This document shows positions 20,560 to 31,200 of a DNA stretch of 64,000 bases, one piece after another; the first letter of the stretch is position 1, and the number at the start of each line of letters is the position of its first letter. Source of the DNA: Congeria kusceri (lineage: Eukaryota > Mollusca > Bivalvia > Myida > Dreissenidae); NCBI GenBank assembly GCA_027627225.1, contig CM051030.1, positions 5,867,001 to 5,931,000 of the forward strand. The letters run 5' to 3'. The translations under genes and the position numbers were made by a program. The notes below the pieces were generated by a model that worked only from the letters and a program-made list of their open reading frames with translations, searched no databases and was not told the origin of the DNA.

Positions 20560-23500
20560 AACCAACCAGGCGAACATACTGTAACCGGTGGGATAACATA
20601 GAAAATATGTTGATGCATTAGGTCAAAATGACCCAAGAGCAGTACTACATATTAAACACATACAGATGGGATAACATAGAAAACATATTGATGCATTAGT
20701 TCAATATGACCCTAGAGCAGTACTACATATTAAACACATACAGATGGGATAACATAGAAAACATGTTGCTGCATTAGGTCAAAATGACCAAGGAGCAGTA
20801 ATATAAGTTTGAAAAGCACGGATGGGATTACATAGAATAAATCTTGGTGCATAAGGTCAATATAACCAAAGGGCAGTAATACAGGCCAACAAAGCACGGA
20901 TGGTATAACACAGAAAGCACCTTGGTGCATTAAGTTAATAATACCAAAGGGCAGTAATACAGATCAACAAAGCACAGATGGGATAACGTAGAAAACATCT
21001 TGGTGCATTAGGTAAATATGACCAAAGGGCAGTTGTACAGGTTAACAAAGCACATATGGGATAACATAGAAAACACCTTGGTGCATTAGATCAATATGAC
21101 CAACGACAGTAATACATGTCAACAAAGCACGGATGGCATTACATAGAAAGCACCTTGGTGCATTAGGTCAATGTGACCAAAGGGCAGTAATACAGGTCAA
21201 CAAAGCACGGATGGGATTACATAGAAAACACCTTGGTGCATTAAGTCAATATTACCAAAGGGCAGTCATACCGATCAACAAAGCACATATGGGATAGCAT
21301 AGAAAACAACTTGGTGCATTAGGTCAATATGACCAAACGGCAGTAATACAGATCAACAAAGCACAGATGGGATAACATAGAAAACATATTGGTGCATTAA
21401 GTCAATATGACCAAAGGGCAGTAATTTAGGTCAAAAAAACACAGTCGGGATTACATAGAAAGCACCTTGGTGAATTAGGTCAATATGACCAAAGGTAAGT
21501 AATACAGGTCAACAAAGCAAGGATGGGATTACCTAAAAAAAACTTGGTGCATTAGGCAAATATAACCAAAGGGCAGTAATACAGGTCAACAAAGCAGGGA
21601 TGTGATTGCATAGAAAACATCTTGGTGCATTAGGTCAATATGACCAAAGGGCAGTAATACAGGTTAACAAAGCACGGATGGAATTACATAGAAATCACCT
21701 TGGTGCGTTAGGTCAATATAACCAAAGGGCAGTAATGCAGGTCAACAAATCACATATGGGATAACATAGAAAACATCTTGGTGCATTAGGTCAATATGAT
21801 CAAAAGGCAGAAATAAAAGTTTGCAGAGCACGGATGGGATTACATAGAAAGCATCTTGGTGCATTAGGTCAATATGACCAAAGGGCAGTAATACAAGTTT
21901 AAAAAGCACGGATAGGATAACATAGAAAGCACCTTGGTGCATTAGGTCAATATGACCAAAGGGCAGTAATACAGGTCAACAAAGCGCGGATGGGATAACA
22001 TAGAAAGAACCTTGGTGCATTAGGTCAATATGACCAAAGGGCAGTAATACAGGTCAACAAAGACGAATGGGATAACATAGAAAGCACTTTGGTGCATTAG
22101 GTCAATATGACCAAAGGGCAGTAATACAGGTCAACAAAGCACGGATGGCATTACATAGAAAACACCTTGGTGCATTAGGTCAATATGACCAAAGGGCAGT
22201 AATACAGGTCAACGAAGCACGGATGGGACATAGAAAGCACCTTGGTGCATTAGGTCAATATGACCAAAGGGCAGTAATACAGGTCAACAAAGACGAATGG
22301 GATAACATAGAAAGCACTTTGGTGCATTAGGTCAATATGACCAAAGGGCAGTAATACAGGTCAACGAAGCACGATGGGACATAGAAAGCGCCTTGGTGCA
22401 TTAGGTCAATATGACCAAGGAGCAGTAATACAAGTTTAAAAAGCACGGATGGGATTACATAGAAAGCATCTTGGTGCATTAGGTCAATATGACCAAAGGG
22501 CAGTAATACAAGTTTAAAAAGCACGGATAGGATAACATAGAAAGCACCTTGGTGCATTAGGTCAATATGACCAAAGGGCAGTAATACAGGTCAACAAAGC
22601 ACGGATGGGATAACATAGAAAGCACCTTGATGCATTAGGTCAATATGACCAAAGGGCAGTAATACAGGTCAACAAAGACGAATGGGATAACATAGAAAGC
22701 ACTTTGGTGCATTAGGTGAATATGACCAAAGGGCAGTAATACAGGTCAACGAAGCACGATGGGACATAGAAAGCGCCTTGGTGCATTAGGTCAATATGAC
22801 CAAGGAGCAGTAATACAAGTTTAAAAAGCACGGATGGGATTACATAGAAAGCATCTTGGTGCATTAGGTCAATATGACCAAAGGGCAGTAATACAAGTTT
22901 AAAAAGCACGGATAGGATAACATTGAAAGCACCTTGGTGCATTAGGTCAATATGACCAAAGGGCAGTAATACAGGTCAACAAAGCACGGATGGGATAACA
23001 TAGAAAGCACCTTGATGCATTTGGTCAATATGACCAAAGGGCAGTAATACAGGTCAACAAAGACGAATGGGATAAGATAGAAAGCACTTTGGTGCATTAG
23101 GTGAATATGACCAAAGGGCAGTAATACAGGTCAACAAAGCACGGATGGCATTACATAGAAAACACCTTGGTGCATTAGGTCAATATGACCAAAGGGCAGT
23201 AATACAGGTCAACGAAGCACGGATGGGACATAGAAAGCACCTTGGTGCATTAGGTCAATACGACCAAAGGGCAGTAATACAGGTCAACAAAGACGAATGG
23301 GATAACATAGAAAGCACTTTGGTGCATTAGGTCAATATGACCAAAGGGCAGTAATACAGGTCAACGAAGCACGATGGGACATAGAAAGCGCCTTGGTGCA
23401 TTAGGTCAATATGACCAAGGAGCAGTAATACAAGTTTAAAAAGCACGGATGGGATTACATAGAAAGCATCTTGGTGCATTAGGTCAATATGACCAAAGGG

Positions 23501-26240
23501 CAGTAATACAAGTTTAAAAAGCACGGATAGGATAACATAGAAAGCACCTTGGTGCATTAGGTCAATATGACCAAAGGGCAGTAATACAGGTCAACAAAGC
23601 ACGGATGGGATAACATAGAAAGCACCTTGATGCATTAGGTCAATATGACCAAAGGGCAGTAATACAGGTCAACAAAGCACGAATGGGATAACATAGAAAG
23701 CACTTTGGTGCATTAGGTGAATATGACCAAAGGGCAGTAATACAGGTCAACGAAGCACGATGGGACATAGAAAGCGCCTTGGTGCATTAGGTCAATATGA
23801 CCAAGGAGCAGTAATACAAGTTTAAAAAGCACGGATGGGATTACATAGAAAGCATCTTGGTGCATTAGGTCAATATGACCAAAGGGCAGTAATACAAGTT
23901 TAAAAAGCACGGATAGGATAACATTGAAAGCACCTTGGTGCATTAGGTCAATATGACCAAAGGGCAGTAATACAGGTCAACAAAGCACGGATGGGATAAC
24001 ATAGAAAGCACCTTGATGCATTTGGTCAATATGACCAAAGGGCAGTAATACAGGTCAACAAAGACGAATGGGATAAGATAGAAAGCACTTTGGTGCATTA
24101 GGTGAATATGACCAAAGGGCAGTAATACAGGTCAACAAAGCACGGATGGCATTACATAGAAAACACCTTGGTGCATTAGGTCAATATGACCAAAGGGCAG
24201 TAATACAGGTCAACGAAGCACGGATGGGACATAGAAAGCACCTTGGTGCATTAGGTCAATACGACCAAAGGGCAGTAATACAGGTCAACAAAGACGAATG
24301 GGATAACATAGAAAGCACTTTGGTGCATTAGGTCAATATGACCAAAGGGCAGTAATACAGGTCAACGAAGCACGATGGGACATAGAAAGCGCCTTGGTGC
24401 ATTAGGTCAATATGACCAAGGAGCAGTAATACAAGTTTAAAAAGCACGGATGGGATTACATAGAAAATATCTTGGTGCATTAGGTCAATAAAGGCCAGTT
24501 ATACAGGTCAACAAAGCACGGATGGGATGATATAGTAAACATCTTAGTGCATTAGGTCAATATGACCAAATGGCAGTAATACAGGCAAACAAAGTACGGA
24601 TGGGACTACATAGAAATTATCTTGGTGCATTAGGTCAATATGACCAAAGGGCAGTAATACAGGTCAACAAAGCACAGATGGGATAACATAGAAAACATCT
24701 TTAAGCGATGGGTCAAAAGGACGCGAGGGCAGAATGTAAACATGGAAAGCAATTTTATGCACGCAAAATGACCCAACTGCTGTAATGGCCCAAGAGCTGC
24801 AACACAAGTTAAAAAAGCACGAATTGGAAAACATAGAAAACATCATTATGCAATAGATCAAAAGGACGCAAGGGCAGTAATACAGGTTAAAAAAGCAATT
24901 GGGAAAACATAGGAAACATCTTTATGCATTGGGTCAAAATGACGCAAGATCAGTAATACAGGTTAAAAAAGACGGCTGAGATAACATGGAAAACATCTGT
25001 ATGCATTAGATAAAAATGACCAAAGAACTGTAATAAAAGTAAACAAAGCACGTATGGGATAACGTAAAACACTACACTTCTTTAATCTTTATGCGTTGGG
25101 TCAACATGACCTAAGAGCAGTAGTACATGTTACAAAGATGGGATAACATAGAAAACATCTTGACGCAATAAGTCAAAACGACCCAAGGGCATTCATACGG
25201 GTTAACAAAGCACAGGTGGGAAACATCTTTATGCATTGGGTTAAAACGACCCAAGAGCTGTAATACAAGTTAAATAAGCACGATCGGGATAACACAGAAA
25301 ATGTCTATATACATTGGGTCAATGTGAGCGAAGAGCAGTCAGTACCAATGGTTAACAAAGAACAGCTGGGATAACATAGAAAACATCTATATACATTGGG
25401 TCAATGTGAGCGAAGAGCAGTCAGTACCAATGGCTAACAAAGAAAAGTTGGGATAATACAGAAAACATCTATATACATTGGGTCAATATGAGCCACGACC
25501 AGTACCAATGGCTAACAAAAAACAATTGGGATAACATAGAAGACATCTATATACAGTGGGTCAATATGACCCAAGAGCAGTACCAATAGTTAACAAAGAA
25601 CAGCTGGGATAACATAGAAAACATGTATATACATTGGGTCAATGTGAGCCAAGAGCAGTCAATACCAATGGTTAACCAAGAACAGCTGGGATAACATAGA
25701 ATACATCTATATACATTGGGTCAATATGACCTACGACCAGTACCAATGGTTAACAAAGAACAGCTGGGATAATATAGAAGACATCTATTACATTGGGTCA
25801 ATATTACCCAAGACCAGTACCAATGGTAAACAAAGAACAGTTGGGATAACATAGAAAACATCTGTATACATTGTGTCAATGTGACCCAAGAGCTGTAATA
25901 CAAGATAAAACAGCAGGGATGGGATAACACAGAAAACATCGATATACATTGGGTCAATATTACCTAAGGGCAGTTACAATGGTTATTAAATAAAGAACAG
26001 CTGGGATAACATAGAAGGCATCTACAGACATCTATATACATTGGGTCAATATGACACAAGAGTAGTAATACAAGTTAAAACTGCACGGATGGGAAAACAG
26101 AAAACATCTTTATGAATTTGGTAAAAATGCCCAAAGGGCAGTAATACAGGTTAACAAAGCACAGATGGGATAATATATAAAACATCTTTATGCATTAGGT
26201 CAAAATGACCTGGGAGCATAGACACATACATGTTATATGA
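20560..26240. repeat. Satellite array, 78-bp monomer
   Basis: Roughly 70 tandem monomers of about 75-78 bp built on GGATGGGATAACATAGAAAG, CACCTTGGTGCATTA, GGTCAATATGACC, AAAGGGCAGTAATACAGG and TCAACAAAGCAC. Identity is highest at 21.9-24.5 kb and falls toward both edges, where units become GGGTCAATGTGAGC..GTACCAATGGTTAAC. This is the pattern expected when unequal exchange homogenises the centre. Short open frames on both strands recur with the monomer and are not genes. Confidence 0.97.
22145..24465. repeat. Higher-order repeat of about 1 kb within the satellite
   Basis: A block of 13 non-identical monomers starting at 22145 recurs almost exactly at 23145 and starts a third time at 24146. 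The one-base offset comes from AAAGCACGAATGGG against AAAGACGAATGGG near 23669. Within each block a run of about 385 bp (five monomers) is itself repeated (22327/22712 and 23327/23713). Truncated monomers (GATGGGACATAGAAAG) act as block markers. Confidence 0.9.
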
Positions 26241-26730
26241 CCAGGCAATTATCCTACAACTAGATTCTCATTGACGTCTGATAACACACGGCATAAAACC
26301 AACCGCGTGAACATTCTGTAACATATGGAATAACGTAAACAACATCTGTATGCATAAGGTCAAAATAACCCAGGATATGTACTACAGGTTACAAAACACG
26401 GACGAGATAACATCGAAAACACCTACATGCATTAGGTCATAATGACCTAGGAACATACATGCATAATTAGAAAAAAGGCAATTATTCTGCAATTCCCATT
26501 GACGTCTAATAACGTTAAAATATCCTGGTGCAATCAATAAAACTCACTACACACACGCGGGGCGGCATGTCAGTGGTCTCGACCCATCATACCTGGTCGT
26601 CGGAGATAGAAAGACACGCTTCCCTGATGCTGTGTGGAGAAACATTGCAAAGTTATGCATATATTTTAAAAGCATTTGATTGACTATTTCGAACGCTCGG
26701 TCTTAACTGTTTGACGGAGATGTCTTAAAC
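26240..26730. other. Right satellite edge and unassigned sequence
   Basis: Long-form satellite monomers reappear (AGATTCTCATTGACGTCTGA, AAAACCAACCGCGTGAACAT) until about 26.52 kb. A short unique, somewhat GC-richer stretch follows (26.54-26.65 kb). No exon supported. Confidence 0.55.
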
Positions 26731-26734
26731 AGAC

Positions 26735-26750
26735 ATATATATACGTATAT
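26735..26750 (+). promoter_or_regulatory. Candidate TATA region upstream of the NLR locus
   Basis: ATATATATACGTATAT lies about 70 bp before the first ATG at 26808, followed by a GGCGTGGC (KLF/Sp-like) motif. It could serve a transcript entering the NLR gene. Sequence alone cannot distinguish this from AT-rich background. Confidence 0.25.
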
Positions 26751-26807
26751 TGTTTGACCTAAGTAGGCGTGGCTACAATCTCATAGCGTACTTTCAGTCA
26801 ACTACAC

Positions 26808-27038
26808 ATGCAACGGAAATTTAATGATTATATCCTACGAAACAATCGTTTTTTTGTAGTAAAGAAGCACACACTTTCCATTTTAATCGCATTCACAGTC
26901 GTGGTTTATTCCTTGTGTATTTGTATTGCTTTGATTGGATTTTCGGCGGCAAAAATTATACAAACACACGAAATGGAAGTGTCAACGATTTCAGTGTGCA
27001 AATACATCATGTGCAGACACCAATTAAAACACAAGTAA
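26808..27038 (+). CDS. Hypothetical small membrane protein or 5' exon
   Basis: A 76-codon frame with a basic N-terminus (MQRKFNDYILRNNR) and one strongly hydrophobic segment (about residues 23-48, LSILIAFTVVVYSLCICIAL and onward), closing with TAA. The topology would fit a small single-pass protein. No family recognised, and no splice evidence links it to the HEPN exon. Chance is possible. Confidence 0.25.
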   Translation: MQRKFNDYILRNNRFFVVKKHTLSILIAFTVVVYSLCICIALIGFSAAKIIQTHEMEVSTISVCKYIMCRHQLKHK

Positions 27039-27230
27039 TCCTTGACTGTTTTGTAAAGTAATATATTACAAATGTAACATGTTCTGTCAAACGATAATGA
27101 TAAACTACGAATATTAACTACTTTGCAATAATTTACAGCTTTGAGCTAACACTAGTGTTCAGCAACAGTATATACCAAATTCAAGTTTATACTGGTTATT
27201 ACATACACGTTTTTATATTTGAATTTTCAG

Positions 27231-27271
27231 AAACATAGATTTCCTGTGGTGTGCAACCAACTTTCTATACG
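27231..27271 (+). other. Candidate 5' UTR exon of NLR copy A
   Basis: A good acceptor (TTTGAATTTTCAG) and donor (TACG|GTGAGT) enclose 41 nt without an ATG, about 1 kb before the first coding exon. A second GTGAGT lies 30 bp further on. Confidence 0.35.
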
Positions 27272-27411
27272 GTGAGTTTATCCAACATTCCATTCGGTGA
27301 GTGATGTTTAAAAATAACGCCTGTGTAATTTCTTTATAGCAAACTTTTTAACTGCTAACAGATACCAGTAAATATCAGTTTTTTCGACTGAACAATGTTT
27401 CCTTTACACAG

Positions 27412-27434
27412 GAGAATGCCGTAGCATAAGAAAG
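27412..27434 (+). other. Candidate 5' UTR microexon of NLR copy A
   Basis: CCTTTACACAG and AAAG|GTGAGT define a 23-nt exon. Paired near-consensus splice sites this close together are suggestive, but only transcripts could show use. Confidence 0.35.
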
Positions 27435-28229
27435 GTGAGTATGTTTAAGTAGTTTAACACACATTAACAAAAGCTAAACTTGTAATAATTGTAACCCGCA
27501 TTAAACCCCGAAGTCACTGAAAGTGTGCAATTTATTGTGTAGCTTTTGAAGACTCGGTTTGTTGTCAGATTTGTATTTTGTCTGATTTAATATATTTTTT
27601 AATACCCGACTGTATGTTTTTGCCATTTAAAAGCATTAAATTAGTAAAATTTTGGTATTTAAAAAGCCATAAAATCGAAAGTACTCCATAGCAACAAGTA
27701 AATATTGACTGTTCTAAAATTAGAAGACATGTAAACAAGCATGACGAACGCTGGATAAGAAAACCAAAATTACCCTATTTAAATGAGATGAGCTCAGAAG
27801 GTAACATTTGTACCAACACTTTACTTAATAAATTTTTATGAAGTAAGTTACACATTTTCTGTAACTGATTTTGATCGAGATGAGTATAAATGAATTGCAA
27901 TTAATGATAGCGGTATTGATTAATATAAAAAGTGCTTCCATAGAGAGTGATTTGTGGAAACTGTGCGTAGTATATATGTATTGATAAGGTGAATATGGTG
28001 TGCATAATTCAAGTCATATAGACGTTTGTATCATTAAAAATCGTTTTAAGCCTAATTACGATTTGAATAAAAAATATATCCAACCAATCCTTTCATCGTG
28101 GGTGATAACTTTACTGGCAAAGAAAGTAAATTAGATGAACTGTAAAATATTTTTATTACAAGTAATAGTAAAGTTTATCAAATATATATGTTCTGTTCTG
28201 ATGAAAATGTCTTGTGTTTTTTGTTGTAG

Positions 28230-31200
28230 TATGTTTGCAGTTATGTAGACAGAGTTTGAAACAATGGCAAACTACACCCACGTGTTCGAGGACAAGGAAA
28301 CCACAAACTGGTTCAAAGCATGCATTGCGCTGAACATCACAAAAGAAGGATTGACCAATTTCGTTGACACAGAGATACAGAAAGTCCATAAAGCAGTTGG
28401 AAAAAGCTGTGGAAATTGTTCCATAGAGAACATACTGAAGTGTCCTACTCAAGGAATCTGTAGAAATGCTAGAAATTGTAATGTCCACGATACTCCAGCC
28501 AAAAAGCCCCGGCAATGTCTCGTTAACGTTTGTGACCAAGTTAGGCAAAACATTGAACTACATCATAGATATAAAGTACCGTCTTGGCGGAACACCAAGG
28601 CGGAGTCATGGGCAAATGATCATTGGCAAATTGCAAAATGTTTTCTTCCTCCAGACGGTTATCTGAATATTTCCACTTCCAAAGAAACAGATTTCAATGG
28701 CGTGATTAGTGTTATGCTGAACTGCAACGATTTTGACAACTGTCTCTCGTTCAACGTTTCACCAAAGCCGCCAGAATGTGTTTTGACAAAGGTACTACTA
28801 ATTGTGACCGTAATAATCACGTTAGTAACATTCAAATAAATCTGGACGTTCTGAGCAATATACATTAAACTTTTTAAAGAGCGATTGTTATTTAAGAAAT
28901 CATAAGTTCTCTTTAAGTCTTAATATAAGCATAAGAAAAATCTCATACGTTATTTTATTAAGTTGCAACATAATTTTATATAAAAAACTAAATCAGTTTT
29001 GTATAATACCCGTTACATTTTCAGGCCCGTCAGATAGGTCGAGAAGTACGCCATACATCAAGCTGCAAGGTTACAGATGCTGATCTGCAGAACTACTTCC
29101 AAACACTTACCACACTAATGAGTGATCCAACGTGCCTAGCAATGGACCCCCTTGCCATGACTGCCTGCACTAAGCTTAAGGATGTATGTTTATAAATACA
29201 TTTTATTTGTTTGTTTGTTTGTTTTTGTTCCTTCGTTCATTAATTATACATTCATTAATTCATTCATTAATTAATTCATTCATTCATTCATTTATTTATT
29301 TATCTGTTTATTACAGTTACTTGTTTTCAGCAAATTGAAAGTGTGTCCAGAATAGTTAAGCCTTTTACATAAGTGTAGAATATTATGTTTGTTTGTTTCT
29401 CTGTAATCGTTCGCAAGCATTTTCTTTTTAACATCACCCGAAACTGCGTAATAGAAATTCAAACAAAACTGGTTAGAAAGAGACGTTAGTGGTTTCGTAC
29501 ATTGTCCTTAAAATTGTCCTCAAGTCTATACACCAAGTATGTAGGACACCTGATATTACTGGACAGAAAAGGGTCTTCTTATCAGATCCATGGTGGCTGA
29601 TTTAGAAATGACGTATAAAGAGACGTGAACGAAAAGTGATCTCCTTCAGCTGGTTTAATGTTATTATTTTTGAAGAAATAAGCCATACAAAGGCGTATAC
29701 AATAAATGACGTATGAATAGTTTACTACATTATGAGTATTTTGATAAAATTATGCCGATATTCGTTCTTTTTGATTAATAATAATAATAATAATAATTAT
29801 TATTATTATTATTATTTATTATTAATATCATTTTTTAGTTACTGAATGAACGTCTTTCTATCAGTGATGTCGAACTGAGTTGTCTTCTGAAGGATGCACA
29901 ACGCACACTTGAAACGGTAAAGGAAGAAGAAAGAAAATTTGATCATGAAGTGGAAAAAGCTCTATCACATATAAAAGAAATTTTAGAAGAAAAAAAACAA
30001 TATGGCGAAAAAGAATTAGAAACGAAGACGGATGAATGTTGACAGAAAATAGCAGACAAAACAAAAGACAATATACAGAAACTAGGAACGAAGACAAAAG
30101 ATGGTGAACATACAATTGGCCAGAAAGCAAAACAAAGTGTTCAGAAACTTGTAGACAAGGCTAAAGATATAAATAAAACAGTAGGGAAGAAGACACAAGA
30201 ATTGCTGCAGAAAATACGAGAGACATCAACAAAGGGTTTTGAGAAAATAGAAAAGATGGCAAAAGATGGCGATCTTAAATTACGAAAGAAGACACAAGAA
30301 GGGGTAGACAAAATAAGTGAGGCAACAATAGAGAGTTTAGAGAAAATAAACGAGAAGGCAAACGTTGGCAATCAAACAGTAGGAAAGAAGACACAAGAAG
30401 GGGCTCAGAAAATATGCAAAATAACAACAGAGGGTTTAGAGAAGATAGACGAGAAAGAAAAAGAAGTACATCGTAATATAGAAACGAAGCAGTTACTATG
30501 CGTTGAGACATTAACAGAAACAACGCAACATGGCACAAAGACACTAGAAGAAATAATTTATGACCGATCACGTGACGGAAGCCAAATTATACAAGTAAAA
30601 ACGCAAGATGGTGAACAAAGATTAGAAGACAAAACTGTAGAAAGTATTGCACGTATAAAAGAAGCTAAACATGAAAAGGAAAATACAGACTACGAGCAAA
30701 ACTCACACGGTATGTTTTTATTAAGAATGTGTACGAATATTCCACTCTCCAGTAGCATTGCTCATTCTAAAATGTACACGTGCACAACGTTTTACACTTC
30801 TACAGCATTTCAGCATTCTGTATTGTTAAGATAACGTTTAGCATTTCTGCATGAATACATAAAATATAAGTTTCACAAGTTTTGATCAATGATCTCTGTC
30901 AGTTTTGTGTAACCGGCTTTAAAAGGTAATTGAATCTGAACAAAGAACATATATCTGTTTCAGATTTTATCAGACGCATGAAGGGATTGTACAATGAAAC
31001 CTTCAGTACCGTGTCATTATCGACACTAGATTCAAGTCTTGATAAGCCTCTATCAAAAATCTATGCCGCACCAAGAATTCATCATATCGATATTGAAAAA
31101 GATGGCACAAGAAAAATGGGTTGTCAAATCTATAAATACAAAGATATTATTTACTCAGGTGGCACTTCAAACAAGCATATTTTCTTACAAGGTGAACCCG

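Larger units (their letters stand above)
18131..20560. other. Satellite-flanking region with diverged long monomers
   Basis: No genes seen. Segments at about 18.43-18.63, 18.63-18.78, 20.10-20.30 and 20.54-20.64 kb share GCATAATTAGAAAAAAGGCA, ATTCTCATTGACGTCTAATA and AAACCAACCGCGCG. They continue into the ACATAGAAAACAT..GCATTAGGTCA phrase of the main satellite. They look like a longer ancestral monomer. Confidence 0.6.

Noticed and set aside
20730..25957. Recurring 60-85 codon frames on both strands of the satellite
   Set aside because: They recur with the 78-bp monomer and the 1-kb block, have no start context or domain, and are explained by the repeat.
20560..26240. CRISPR-like array
   Set aside because: Units are contiguous without unique spacers, in an intron-rich animal genome. 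It is a satellite.
30040..30042. TGA as a selenocysteine codon
   Set aside because: NLR coiled coils are not selenoproteins, and no SECIS element could be identified near the 3' end by eye.
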